Source of the DNA: Paenibacillus mendelii
GTDB lineage: Bacteria > Bacillota > Bacilli > Paenibacillales > Paenibacillaceae
DNA length: 53,774 nt
Assembly (NCBI RefSeq): GCF_024498075.1
Contig: NZ_JANHOF010000027.1
Location: forward strand, 1-53,774
Reading direction: 5' to 3'
Below the pieces are notes generated by a model, which saw only the letters and a list, made by a program, of their open reading frames with translations, was not told where the DNA came from and ran no database searches. Both the position numbers and the translations under genes were made by a program. Positions 25,377-34,007 of the stretch are shown in pieces (position 1 is the first letter of the stretch; every line of letters starts with the position of its first letter).

Positions 25377-26459
25377 ATGCTTCAATCGTATTTATTTCCG
25401 ATTTCAATCGCGTTCCTGACTTTTCCGGTCGCGGCTCTGTTCTTTACATTGCCCTTCTTGATCGTTCAATACCGTAAGCATGGATACATTAATAAGTATC
25501 GGGCTATCCTGCTCTATTTGTTTCTTTTATATATGATGAACGCATTATATCTTGTGATTCTTCCGCTTCCGGCAACAATACACAACAAGCCTCTCCATGT
25601 TTCGTCCTATATGCAGTTGATCCCCTTCCATTTCATTCAGGATATTATACGGGAAACCAATGTTATGATCGATCGTCCCGCTACGTATATTCGATTGCTT
25701 AAGGAACGGGCCTTCTTGCAAGTCATGTTTAATGTTATGCTTCTGGTGCCGTTCGGCGTCTTCTTGCGTTATTACTTTCAGGTAACATGGGTAAAATGTC
25801 TCTTTGCCTCCCTGGGTTTGTCGCTTTTCTTTGAAATAACGCAGGTGACGGGCATTTTTGGTATATACGATTATCCTTATCGATTATTAGACGTGGATGA
25901 TCTGATAACCAATACAGCCGGCGGCATGACCGGTTTTATGGCAAGTGAATGGATTTCAAGACATCTGCCCCGCGTAGACAAACTGGATGAGAATTTGGAT
26001 CTAACGAAGAAAAGGGTGTCTTATACCCGCCGGGCATTGGCTTTTCTCATTGATTGGTTCATTTTACTGCCGATTCTGATCGTACTTATACTATTGAACT
26101 CTCCGTACCCTTATGTGTCGATTATCGTCATCTACTTCTTCGGTATCACGTATGTAACCAATGGTCTCACTGCCGGTAAATGGGTCGTCCGCATACGGTT
26201 GAAGGGAAGCAGCGAGCGCATCAAATTAAGCGAGCTCGTCACACGATACGGACTTCTTTATCTTCTTGTGGGAGGAATGAATATCTTCTACATCTGGGCC
26301 GGGATAAACCAGCTTTCACCCCTTTTCCTGATCGTGCTCACGTTGGGCATGTTTGGTTTCAATTTGATGAGTGCCATTCATCTGCTACGTTGTGTATTTA
26401 ATCCGAAGCGGACTTTGTTTTACGAAGCGAAGAGCGGGACATCTCATGTTATTATCTAA
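25377..26459 (+). CDS. VanZ-RDD fusion membrane protein
   Basis: A 360-residue membrane protein. The N-terminal ~200 residues form a VanZ-like unit of about five helices (LLMMNALYLVILPLP type, and LLVPFGVFLRYYF); the C-terminal ~140 residues form an RDD domain (SYTRRALAFLIDWFILLPIL, then TAGKWVVRIRLKG). VanZ-like proteins can raise tolerance to glycopeptides; RDD domains are linked to transport or ion exchange. ATG 25377 has AGGTGAG 6 nt upstream and is preferred to ATG 25359. Single gene with no clear partner. Confidence 0.8.
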   Translation: MLQSYLFPISIAFLTFPVAALFFTLPFLIVQYRKHGYINKYRAILLYLFLLYMMNALYLVILPLPATIHNKPLHVSSYMQLIPFHFIQDIIRETNVMIDRPATYIRLLKERAFLQVMFNVMLLVPFGVFLRYYFQVTWVKCLFASLGLSLFFEITQVTGIFGIYDYPYRLLDVDDLITNTAGGMTGFMASEWISRHLPRVDKLDENLDLTKKRVSYTRRALAFLIDWFILLPILIVLILLNSPYPYVSIIVIYFFGITYVTNGLTAGKWVVRIRLKGSSERIKLSELVTRYGLLYLLVGGMNIFYIWAGINQLSPLFLIVLTLGMFGFNLMSAIHLLRCVFNPKRTLFYEAKSGTSHVII

Positions 26460-26566
26460 CGACTGGAATGGAACAGATTGCACGAGCATCTGAAGTCGAT
26501 CCGGAAGTGCGGTTAATTCGGAAATCTACAGGCATCAAGGAACGGAGAATAAGGAGTGTGAATTCA

Positions 26567-27499
26567 GTGGACCTTTTGCCATCAGCAGAGCTTGAAAGAA
26601 TATTGAAAAAACTAGGGAAATCTGATTTGATAACCCTCCTGACTGAACAAATCTCGGGAAGCGATTTAAATACGCTTCTTTTGAAGCTGTTTCAAGAAAA
26701 GGTTCATAAGTCTTCTCCGGGTGACCTGCTGAAAAGATACAGAGAAAATCGTTTTGTACAACCGGCAGCGGTGGATGCGCTTCAGCTCAAACAACTGGAG
26801 ATGGACGTCCTGAAGATTGCAAGGAATCATGGCGTTTCTCCTATTCAATTGTCGCCTGTCGCACCTCTAGGCAGCACCTCCGTAGTGGGTACAGTTGATC
26901 AAAATAAGGTCATATCCGCATTAAGAGGAACGGAAGTTGTATCCGATGCAACCAATCTCTTAGCCTTGCATATCAGTGATTTAATCAAGAAAAATAAGAA
27001 TAAGAGAGAAGAATTTATTCGCTTCTGTACGACTCATAGACATGTCCGCGCGCAATTTTTTGGAGATACCCCGGGGATGCTGCCGCATTTCCATTTGTTT
27101 TGTATGGTGACTTCGGGAATAGACCGAGGTTCCTACAGCTTCGAGAAACAATCGTTTTGGGAACATATACAGGTTTACCGAAGCATCTTCAAGACTCTTT
27201 TCGAATCTGAAATCGAGTTGATTGTTAGCGAACGTGACGGGTACAAAGATCCTGCAGGACTGTTGTCCAGGATTATAGAACATGGGGCTGAGAACTCCAT
27301 GAATGTGTCGATACGTACAGGTGAGCCCAATAAGGAAAACCAGTATTACAAAGGACTCCAATTTACCATTAAGACGGTTATCGACGGAAAGGAATATTAC
27401 ATTGGTGATGGCGGTTTTGTAGATTGGACACAAACCATGCTGGGAAACAAGAAAGAGCGGCTATTCATCAGCGCAATCGGACTGGATAGACTTATTTAA
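26567..27499 (+). CDS. Uncharacterised protein with faint class II aaRS-like features
   Basis: A 310-residue soluble protein with no family I can name firmly. Three features recall a class II aminoacyl-tRNA-synthetase-type core: an early SPVAPLGSTSVVG block with RGTEVVSDATNLL after it, a middle block THRHVRAQFFG with HFHLF, and a final AIGLDRLI resembling motif 3. These are weak similarities. No anticodon-binding domain is present, so it would not be an ordinary synthetase. GTG 26567 has AAGGAG 10 nt upstream and is chosen over ATG 26468, which lacks a site. The N-terminal ~75 residues look helical. Confidence 0.55.
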   Translation: MDLLPSAELERILKKLGKSDLITLLTEQISGSDLNTLLLKLFQEKVHKSSPGDLLKRYRENRFVQPAAVDALQLKQLEMDVLKIARNHGVSPIQLSPVAPLGSTSVVGTVDQNKVISALRGTEVVSDATNLLALHISDLIKKNKNKREEFIRFCTTHRHVRAQFFGDTPGMLPHFHLFCMVTSGIDRGSYSFEKQSFWEHIQVYRSIFKTLFESEIELIVSERDGYKDPAGLLSRIIEHGAENSMNVSIRTGEPNKENQYYKGLQFTIKTVIDGKEYYIGDGGFVDWTQTMLGNKKERLFISAIGLDRLI

Positions 27500-27539
27500 C
27501 GAGCAAGCGCGGCAGCCGCTCCAATTATTGAACTAGTCC

Positions 27540-27555
27540 TGTGAGATTCATCACA
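27540..27555 (+). promoter_or_regulatory. FNR-type box upstream of hcp
   Basis: TGTGA-GATTCA-TCACA is an exact match to the TGTGA-N6-TCACA consensus used by Bacillus-type Fnr (and CRP). It is centred at 27547.5, about 80 nt before the hcp start. If transcription begins near 27589, the site would be at -41.5, the class II activator position, with TAAGCT (27577) near -10. Confidence 0.8.
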
Positions 27556-27627
27556 TAAGCCTCCTTCCGATTCTGATAAGCTAATCGTAGTAGCAATAAT
27601 AGCGAATCAACGAATGGAGGATGGATC

Positions 27628-28920
27628 ATGTTCTGTTACCAGTGTGAACAAACATCTAAGGGCGGCTGCAAGATTATCGGGGTGTGCGGTAAAGACGAGA
27701 CGATCGCAAGCCTGCAGGATACGATCATTTTTGCATTGAAGGGAATTGCCGCTTATGCAACGCATGCCCGGCAGCTTGGTTATTCCGACCCGGAAGTTGA
27801 TCGAATCACGCACGAAGCACTTTATCTGACATTGACCAACTCCAATTTCAATCTGCAGGAGCACCTGGATATGGCCATGAAGGTCGGCAATGCCGCAGTG
27901 CGGATCATGGATGTGCTCGATCGTGCGCATACGACGCACTTTGGTATTCCGCAGCCGGTAACGGTGCCGCAGAATAAGATCGAGGGCAAATGCATCGTCG
28001 TAACGGGGCATAATCTGTTTGCGCTGGAAGAGCTGCTGAAGCAGACGGAAGGCAAAGGCATCCATATCTATACCCACTCCGAAATGCTGCCGGCCCACGG
28101 GTATCCGAAGCTGAAGCAATATGCACACTTGAAAGGAAACATCGGGAAAGCCTGGTACGACCAGCGCCGGCTGTTCGAGCAGTTCCCGGGGGCGATTCTG
28201 GCGACGACCAACTGCGTTATGCCGATCCGGGGCACGTATGCGGATCGATTCTTCTCCTATGAAGTAGCCGGACTTGAGAACGTCACGAAAATCGTCGGCG
28301 AGGATTTCTCGCCGTTGATCGAGCGGGCACTCGAGCTGCCGGAGGCGGATATTGACTCCGAGCAGGTGCTCACCACCGGCTATCACCACGAAACCGTCAT
28401 TGGGCTTGCGCCGGAAATCATTCAAGCGGTCAAAGATGGCCTGATCATGCGCTTCTTCGTCATCGCCGGCTGCGATGCTCCGGGTAAGGGCGGCGAATAT
28501 TACCGTGAGCTGGCGACCTCGCTTCCGAACGATACGGTCATTCTGACGACGTCCTGCGGCAAGTTCCGCTTTAATGATGTGGATTACGGTACGGTTGCCG
28601 GCACGGATATCCCGAGGTATATCGATTTGGGCCAATGCAATAACTCCGGATCCACGGTCAAAATCGCGCTGGCGCTCGCCGATGCCTTTGGCTGCAGTGT
28701 TAACGAACTACCGGTCAGCATCGTGCTGTCGTGGTTCGAACAGAAGGCCGTCGCTATTCTGTTAGGCTTGTTCAGCCTCGGAATTCAGGATATCCGGATC
28801 GGCCCGAAGGCGCCGGAGTTCATTAACGAAGGTGTCATGAACGTACTCGTTGAGAAATTCGGCCTGAAGCTGATCGGCGATGCGCAAGAAGACATGAAAG
28901 ACATGCTTTCGCTGAACTAA
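27628..28920 (+). CDS. hcp: Hydroxylamine reductase / hybrid-cluster protein
   Basis: A 430-residue hybrid-cluster protein. The N-terminal cysteine set C3-x2-C6-x6-C13-x5-C19 binds the cubane cluster. Later ligands of the hybrid cluster lie in the VTGHNLFALEELL, TTNCVMPI, IAGCDAPG, TTSCGKFRF and CNNSGSTVK blocks. The length fits the short class, without the extra helical insertion of longer forms. Members remove nitric oxide or hydroxylamine under anaerobic nitrosative stress. GGAGG lies about 8 nt upstream of the ATG. The FNR box suggests induction without oxygen. No hcr reductase gene is adjacent. Confidence 0.95.
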   Translation: MFCYQCEQTSKGGCKIIGVCGKDETIASLQDTIIFALKGIAAYATHARQLGYSDPEVDRITHEALYLTLTNSNFNLQEHLDMAMKVGNAAVRIMDVLDRAHTTHFGIPQPVTVPQNKIEGKCIVVTGHNLFALEELLKQTEGKGIHIYTHSEMLPAHGYPKLKQYAHLKGNIGKAWYDQRRLFEQFPGAILATTNCVMPIRGTYADRFFSYEVAGLENVTKIVGEDFSPLIERALELPEADIDSEQVLTTGYHHETVIGLAPEIIQAVKDGLIMRFFVIAGCDAPGKGGEYYRELATSLPNDTVILTTSCGKFRFNDVDYGTVAGTDIPRYIDLGQCNNSGSTVKIALALADAFGCSVNELPVSIVLSWFEQKAVAILLGLFSLGIQDIRIGPKAPEFINEGVMNVLVEKFGLKLIGDAQEDMKDMLSLN

Positions 28921-28950
28921 TCTGGTCATTGACGTGATCCAGACGATGAT

Positions 28951-29055
28951 CCCCTGTTTCGGCAACTGCGTGCTGAAACGGGGGCGTATCCGGCAGCGAA
29001 ACGGGATGGAATAATAATGGAGTAAATGAGGCTGCCAGGGTGAACTGGCAGCCTC
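28951..29055. terminator. Two hairpins between hcp and the P450 gene
   Basis: Hairpin 1: CCCCTGTTTCGGCA (28951-28964) with TGCTGAAACGGGG (28971-28983, nearly perfect). Hairpin 2: GAGGCTGCCAG (29028-29038) with CTGGCAGCCTC (29045-29055), perfect. Neither has a long T-run; together they probably end the two convergent transcripts. Confidence 0.55.
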
Positions 29056-29125
29056 AATACGTTAACGGGAAGTTTACACGAACGAGGATTTGTTCTTGTA
29101 GTGATTAATATATCACATTGAAAAG

Positions 29126-30355
29126 TTACCGGTGAACTTGGACAGGCAGGCAGGTCAGCGTTTGTCCGGCCGCAGACGGAGTCAGGTTATCTTCCAGTCT
29201 GAAGCCGGGAACAGGTTCGATTCGAGGGAAGCGATCCATAAACATGCTTATACCCATGTTTGCCTCTAGTCGGGCTAATGGAGCACCCAAACAGAAGTGA
29301 GGACCATTTCCGAACGTTAAATGCTTTTTGTTGTTGTGTCGATGGATACTCAAGGTGAAAGGGTCTTCAAATACCTCTTCATCCATATTGGCTGCACTCA
29401 TCCATGCGACTACGACGTCGCCTATTTTTAATTCAACGCCAAGCAGATTATTGTCTTTTTTTACGGTCCGATCCATTTTTGCAATGTTAAACCGATAGCG
29501 GAGCATTTCTTCTACCGTATTAGGAAGCAGCTCCCGGTTAGCCTGAACCTCCGCGTAAATCTGGTCGTTATCGTATAAGAACGAGTAGAATGTACTGGAT
29601 AATAGATGACTCGTCGTTTCAATACCGGCACCGAGAATAAACATCGTCGTTCTGACAATCTCATCATCCGATAATTTGTCCCCGTCAACCTCTACCCGAA
29701 TCAGGTCTGAGATGATATCGTCGGCCAAATTCAACCGTTTCTGTACAATGTGAGGATAAAGGTAGTTGTAGTATTCCTTGGCGGCGTGTCGTTTCCGTTC
29801 ATTGACGTCTTCCGCGTTATTCTTGGGCAGCGGAAGAAATAAATCGTCTACCCATCCTTTAAACAAAAGCCGGTCCTGAGAAGGAACGCCCAGCAGGTCG
29901 GCTATGACGATCGTGGGCAGAGCGCCGGCAAAGTCCTTGACGATATCGATGACGGAAGCGTTTCCGATATCATGTAGAAGCTGGTTGATAATCTCTTGAA
30001 TGCGCGGTTCCCACAGTCTTAAGCTGCGCGGAGTAAATGCGGCGGAGATCAGGGAACGGCTTTTTAGGTGTTCCGGTGGATCGGATGCAAGATTAATTTT
30101 GCTCATATGTTGGCCTTCCTCGTTATCGGCACCAACGCTAATGGTCGTACGCTTCCTTACGTTGGAGAAATGCTCATGATCGCTTAGCACTCTTTTGACA
30201 TCATGATAACGGAATACATTCCAGGTATTGGTTGCTTTATTGTAACTGACAGGCTCATTCTGCAATTTGTGCTTATACCAGGCATACGGGTTGAATTCTT
30301 CGATTGGCGATTGAAATTGAGTAATTTCTTCTAAGGAAATGATTTCATTGTTCAT
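29126..30355 (-). CDS. Cytochrome P450
   Basis: A 409-residue soluble bacterial P450. The heme ligand is C355 in FGNGPHFCLGAPLA, the I-helix motif is GAGIETTSHLL, and the ExxR motif is in TVEEMLRYR. Length and N-terminus are normal for the CYP107/CYP109-like group, which needs a separate ferredoxin and reductase; none is adjacent. It is divergent from a PadR regulator across an operator-like region, so the pair may be an inducible oxidation module. The substrate is unknown; terpenes, macrolides and fatty acids are typical. Confidence 0.93.
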   Translation of the reverse strand: MNNEIISLEEITQFQSPIEEFNPYAWYKHKLQNEPVSYNKATNTWNVFRYHDVKRVLSDHEHFSNVRKRTTISVGADNEEGQHMSKINLASDPPEHLKSRSLISAAFTPRSLRLWEPRIQEIINQLLHDIGNASVIDIVKDFAGALPTIVIADLLGVPSQDRLLFKGWVDDLFLPLPKNNAEDVNERKRHAAKEYYNYLYPHIVQKRLNLADDIISDLIRVEVDGDKLSDDEIVRTTMFILGAGIETTSHLLSSTFYSFLYDNDQIYAEVQANRELLPNTVEEMLRYRFNIAKMDRTVKKDNNLLGVELKIGDVVVAWMSAANMDEEVFEDPFTLSIHRHNNKKHLTFGNGPHFCLGAPLARLEANMGISMFMDRFPRIEPVPGFRLEDNLTPSAAGQTLTCLPVQVHR

Positions 30356-30386
30356 AACTTTCCCTCCAATTCAAAGTTGTATTAGA

Positions 30387-30408
30387 TTAACATATGTTAA
30401 TTTAACAT
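30387..30408. promoter_or_regulatory. Overlapping palindromes, likely PadR operator
   Basis: TTAACATATGTTAA (30387-30400) and ATGTTAATTTAACAT (30394-30408) are both perfect palindromes sharing a half-site. The three alternating ATGTTAA/TTAACAT half-sites lie 32 nt from the P450 start and upstream of padR. PadR-type proteins often bind ATGT-N8-ACAT-like dyads; here the spacing is 7. Confidence 0.65.
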
Positions 30409-30562
30409 AAAAAGTGGATTGGAGACACTTTCCAATGACCTATGTCCAAAGATATAGCTGCAGCGCCCATTCTTGTAGGAAGTTGGTTGAAGAGATAACC
30501 TGGAGTTGTTATGCTAGGAATTCAGGAGAGACAAAAATAGACGACGAGAGGGCAGAGGGTTC

Positions 30563-31075
30563 ATGTATATCGATCTACTCATTCTACTTCAGATTGAGAA
30601 AGCCCCAAAACATGGTTATGAGATAAAAAAAGAAATACAAAAGGAACTCGGTTATATGATGGATGTCAATCACAATCTATTATATCCGACGCTGCGCCGG
30701 TTCACAGAAGAAGGGGTTATTACTAAAAAAAAGAATGAGCAGGAAGGTAAACCGAATCAGTATGTGTATGAAATAACAGAAGCAGGGGAAAAGAAAATTG
30801 TTAATCTTATTAATGAATTCACCGAGAAAGACGCAAAGCATCAAATTGATTTTATGATTCGAGTATCGCTATTTGATCATATATCCCAGCATAGTCGGCT
30901 TCGTATATTGAACATGAGAAAAATAGATCTTGAAGGCCTGTTAGTCGATATTGAGAAGAGACAGGAAAACTGCGCTAATGACATATACCGAAGAGAAGTT
31001 CTCCAATACTCGATGTCTCAGGCGAGGGGAGAACTTATTTGGATCGATGAGCTAATCCGGAAGACAGAAGGTTAG
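30563..31075 (+). CDS. PadR-family transcriptional regulator
   Basis: A 170-residue regulator. The N-terminal winged helix (LLILLQIEKAPKHGYEIKKEI, LLYPTLRRFTEEGVITKKK, YEITEAGEKKIVNL) is standard PadR; the C-terminal ~80 residues are a PadR-C (Vir-like) helical dimerisation region. PadR members are mostly repressors of nearby efflux or detoxification genes. It is divergent from the P450 gene, the obvious candidate target. GAGGG lies just upstream of the ATG. An intrinsic terminator follows. Confidence 0.9.
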   Translation: MYIDLLILLQIEKAPKHGYEIKKEIQKELGYMMDVNHNLLYPTLRRFTEEGVITKKKNEQEGKPNQYVYEITEAGEKKIVNLINEFTEKDAKHQIDFMIRVSLFDHISQHSRLRILNMRKIDLEGLLVDIEKRQENCANDIYRREVLQYSMSQARGELIWIDELIRKTEG

Positions 31076-31166
31076 ATATGTTAGGGTAGCAACTGGCTAG
31101 AAGTACGAAGTTATTTTCTGAGTGAGTTGAAGTAGAACACGGGACACGATAGCCTAATAAGAACAG

Positions 31167-31195
31167 AAGGAACAGCCGCGGCTGTTCCTTTATTT
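31167..31195 (+). terminator. Terminator of the PadR gene
   Basis: AAGGAACAGC (31167-31176) pairs perfectly with GCTGTTCCTT (31181-31190) across CGCG, followed by TATTTG. Confidence 0.75.
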
Positions 31196-31247
31196 GTAGT
31201 GGGGCAAACCGATGTATCGCCGCACTTCATATTACAATCCGTCATAA

Positions 31248-31287
31248 CAAAAAATGCAAAGGCAGCCAGCTCAAATGGCTGCTTTGC
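31248..31287 (-). terminator. Terminator of the SDR pseudogene
   Basis: GCAAAGGCAGCCA (31256-31268) pairs with TGGCTGCTTTGC (31276-31287) with one bulge. On the minus strand it is followed by ATTTTTTG. It lies just after the SDR stop. Confidence 0.75.
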
Positions 31288-31312
31288 TCAATGAAAGGGC
31301 AACGCTCTAATA

Positions 31313-31994
31313 TTAATTTGACAATGTAGTGGGATCAATCCCTTTCGGGAATGTTTCTTCAAAGCGATTCTTCTCCTCGTATATGTTATACCATGCTTCT
31401 GCAATGACATCGGGATCTCCTGCTGTACCTGCTTGTATGAAAGTTCCGATTGAAAGATGTCCTACAAATATCCCTTTTTCTTGCAGCTCATTATGCAGGT
31501 TTGTCGCATAGTTACGAAGACCGGACATCACGATTCCACCATTCCCGACACTAGGCAAAGGGAACATGGAAGATAAGCCTGTTGTAAACAGAATCGCCCC
31601 TGAACCATTGTTTAGCATGCCTGGCAATACTTCATTGACAGATAGAACCGCAGGAAGCAAATAGCTGTTGACTTGTTCCATGACGCTCTCAGGTGTTGTT
31701 TCTAAGACGTTTGTGAATGTAGTCCATCCCGCATAAGGGCTAAATTCGAGTACATCAATATGGCCAAAATCTTTTTTAACAGCCAGTAAAGCTTGTTTTA
31801 ATGCGGTCGAATCAGTAACATCCGCGACATAAGACCGTGCCTCAATATTCAGCGTTATTAGCTCATTCACGATAATTTCCAATTTCCCAGGGTTACGAGA
31901 AAATCACAGCTACCTTAAATCCGTTCTCCCCGAACTTTTTCGCGAGAGACAATCCTAATCCAGGTCCTGCACCAATTATTGCAATGGTTTTCAT
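31313..31994 (-). pseudogene. Short-chain dehydrogenase broken by one-base frameshift
   Basis: An ATG at 31994 starts a Rossmann fold (KTIAIIGAGPGLGLSLAKKF) that stops after ~36 codons. Removing one T from the TTTT run at 31900-31903 restores the frame, giving SRNPGKLE and running into the 31313..31882 frame with ATGLSSMFP-like SDR core segments. The restored protein is about 227 residues, normal for an SDR. Either a true inactivating indel or a sequencing error in a homopolymer. The divergent TetR gene is probably its regulator. Confidence 0.8.
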
Positions 31995-32030
31995 CTTAAT
32001 TTAGCCCCTTATTTGTGGTATAGTTTAAAG

Positions 32031-32042
32031 CAACATATGTTG
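32031..32042. promoter_or_regulatory. TetR-type palindrome between SDR and its regulator
   Basis: CAACATATGTTG is a perfect 12-bp palindrome, extended weakly by flanking A and T. It lies 37 nt from the SDR start and 103 nt before the TetR start, a usual place for an operator shared by divergent genes. Confidence 0.55.
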
Positions 32043-32145
32043 TTTTAATAAGCATAAAACCAATAAGGAAGCAGAGCAACCAACAATGTTCAAAGAATGT
32101 TGCTATAGCAACAATATGAAAGAATTGTCAGGTGGGGAGAAGGAA

Positions 32146-32748
32146 ATGGGGACAAAAGTAAGGAACATACGAATGACACCGACAAAGCAATCATTGATTC
32201 ATGCCTTTGTTAACTTAGTGAATATTAAGGATTTCGACAAAATATCAATAGCAGATATCACAACTGGAGCTCAGGTGAATCGTGCTACTTTTTATGCACA
32301 TTTCAATGACAAGTACGAATTGTTGGATTACATGATTAATGATTCTGCTTCTGCTGTGATTGAAAAACGCACATTAGGAGTGGTGAAGTTCGATGAGAAC
32401 AACATCATTCAACTCGTTCTAGCTGTATGCGACTTTCATCAACAGCCGAATATTCAATGTCGCCGCAGCTACTTAAGCCTCGCACCTCTATTGAAAGAAA
32501 AAATGTTAACTGAGTTGAAAAAATATTTGCTGCGAAGTTTAGATAAGCTATTAACAGATGCAGAGAAGAGTTTTTACGTATCGATTTATGCCAATATCAT
32601 ACACGAGGCTGGCTATTTATGGGCCTCTGGGAATACACCGTTTGACAAAGATGAACTAGCCAAGAAAGCCTCGTTATTAATAGCAGGAGATCAGCGATTT
32701 TTTGAAACCTTTGAGAATCATATTGCGTCTGATTTTCAAAGGAGTTGA
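32146..32748 (+). CDS. TetR/AcrR-family regulator
   Basis: A 200-residue regulator. The N-terminal DNA-binding domain has QSLIHAFVNLVNIKDFDKISIADIT and the recognition-helix motif VNRATFYAHFNDKYELL. The C-terminal domain (TetR_C-type, all-helical) binds an unknown ligand. ATG 32146 has GGGGAG 6 nt upstream and is chosen over ATG 32086. It is divergent from the SDR pseudogene. The lipoprotein gene begins 6 nt after its stop, with its site inside the end of this gene, so they may be co-transcribed by chance of layout. Confidence 0.9.
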   Translation: MGTKVRNIRMTPTKQSLIHAFVNLVNIKDFDKISIADITTGAQVNRATFYAHFNDKYELLDYMINDSASAVIEKRTLGVVKFDENNIIQLVLAVCDFHQQPNIQCRRSYLSLAPLLKEKMLTELKKYLLRSLDKLLTDAEKSFYVSIYANIIHEAGYLWASGNTPFDKDELAKKASLLIAGDQRFFETFENHIASDFQRS

Positions 32749-32753
32749 GAAGC

Positions 32754-33698
32754 ATGAGAAAACAACAATGGTTTCTTTATCTCGCTTTGATTTGTAGTGC
32801 TTTGCTATTGGCATCTTGCGGCCAGCGAAGCAATTCTGGGGACATAACAAGTCCGGTAACCGAACAGGAGACGAAAGCGGTCAAGGTAATTGACAAGGGG
32901 AACATTATACACAAGGAAGGGAACCGTTGGTTAATCACAGCTTATGTTGAAAAGAATGGCGATCCCTATATCGATGCCTATTGGTTCACGGTGAACGAGC
33001 AGACGGTGCTGCAAAACAGCGGCGGCCAGGATGTTCAGCCCGAGAAAGTGGCAATCGGCACACAAGTGGAAGCATGGCATTCAGGGGCAGTCCAAGAATC
33101 GTACCCGGCACAAACCACTGCCGCTAAACTCATCATGCAAGATATTTCGCAGGAGGCGCCGGCAGATATGATCGGCCAAGCGGATGCCGTCCAAGCCGCA
33201 CTTCAATCGCAATCCGGGGCGACCTCCGCAAAGGCTGTCAAATTAGCCTCACTAGATGAGGAGAACGGTTATTGGAATATAGAACTCGTCCGGCACGAAA
33301 CCATCAATCAATCAGTTGCCATCAAAATTGACGCCCGCTCCGGACAAATCATCCCGGCACCCGTGGCGGAAAATGATGCTTTCCGCGTATTTTCACCACA
33401 GTCTGGGACAGAAGCCGGCCCTACCTTCACAGTCGAGGGAGAAGCTCGCGTATTCGAAGCCGCCTTTAGCTGGACGTTGGAAGACGGACACACCATACTA
33501 GCCGAAGGGCACGAGATGGCTGAGGCGGGGGCGCCGGAATGGGGCCGTTTCCGCTTCGACGTCAGTTATGACAAAGCTTCGCAGTCTAATTTAATGCTAA
33601 TCCTATTCATTCATAGCCCTAAGGATGGAAGCGTCGAGCATGAGCTGATCATTCCGCTGAAGGCTCCCCAGGATCGCGTCAAAGCCACAGTTGAGTGA
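32754..33698 (+). CDS. Lipoprotein with Gmad2 domain
   Basis: A 314-residue lipoprotein. The type II signal peptide ends with LLAS-C (Cys near residue 22). A middle part has a PepSY-like stretch (GYWNIELVRHETI), and the C-terminal ~90 residues form a Gmad2 immunoglobulin-like domain (FRVFSPQSGTEAGPTF, AFSWTLEDGHTILAEG). Gmad2 occurs in spore-germination and cell-surface proteins of Firmicutes. ATG 32754 has AAAGGAG 9 nt upstream; TTG 32745 abuts that site. A strong terminator follows at 33805. Confidence 0.8.
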   Translation: MRKQQWFLYLALICSALLLASCGQRSNSGDITSPVTEQETKAVKVIDKGNIIHKEGNRWLITAYVEKNGDPYIDAYWFTVNEQTVLQNSGGQDVQPEKVAIGTQVEAWHSGAVQESYPAQTTAAKLIMQDISQEAPADMIGQADAVQAALQSQSGATSAKAVKLASLDEENGYWNIELVRHETINQSVAIKIDARSGQIIPAPVAENDAFRVFSPQSGTEAGPTFTVEGEARVFEAAFSWTLEDGHTILAEGHEMAEAGAPEWGRFRFDVSYDKASQSNLMLILFIHSPKDGSVEHELIIPLKAPQDRVKATVE

Positions 33699-33804
33699 CC
33701 TTATTCCAGCTCCGCACAAGTAACATTCCAATCCTAAAGAATTAGGGTCAAGGCTTTAAACAGTCGGTGGAATTCTAATTCGATCACCGGATACTTCGTA
33801 CGAT

Positions 33805-33840
33805 TAGGTCAGCCAGAGGTCTCTGGTTGGCCTATTTTTA
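33805..33840 (+). terminator. Intrinsic terminator
   Basis: TAGGTCAGCCAGAG (33805-33818) pairs with CTCTGGTTGGCCTA (33821-33834) with two G·U pairs, followed by TTTTTA. Confidence 0.8.
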
Positions 33841-33925
33841 TAACGATATTAGGATGGCGGTGGCAAGGAGAACATGCGGATCCTACCCCCACTTATCTTA
33901 CAGGCCGATAATATAAATTTAAAGC

Positions 33926-33956
33926 TTGAAAGTGACGCAGCGTCATTTTGTATAAT
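33926..33956 (+). promoter_or_regulatory. Promoter with internal 13-bp operator
   Basis: TTGAAA (33926-33931) and TATAAT (33951-33956) are 19 nt apart, with TGACGC-A-GCGTCA (33933-33945), a perfect 13-bp palindrome, in the spacer. This is a classical TetR-type repressor layout. The only ORF after it is the short, possibly truncated one at 34008. Confidence 0.65.
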
Positions 33957-34007
33957 TGATGAGTAACCCTTACTCAAGGGGGATAAATCACGAAGGGGAT
34001 GCTGGCT

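Noticed and set aside
27607..28635. 342-aa open frame opposite hcp
   Set aside because: Arg- and His-rich shadow frame typical of antisense reading through a G+C-rich gene; the plus-strand hcp carries all expected motifs.
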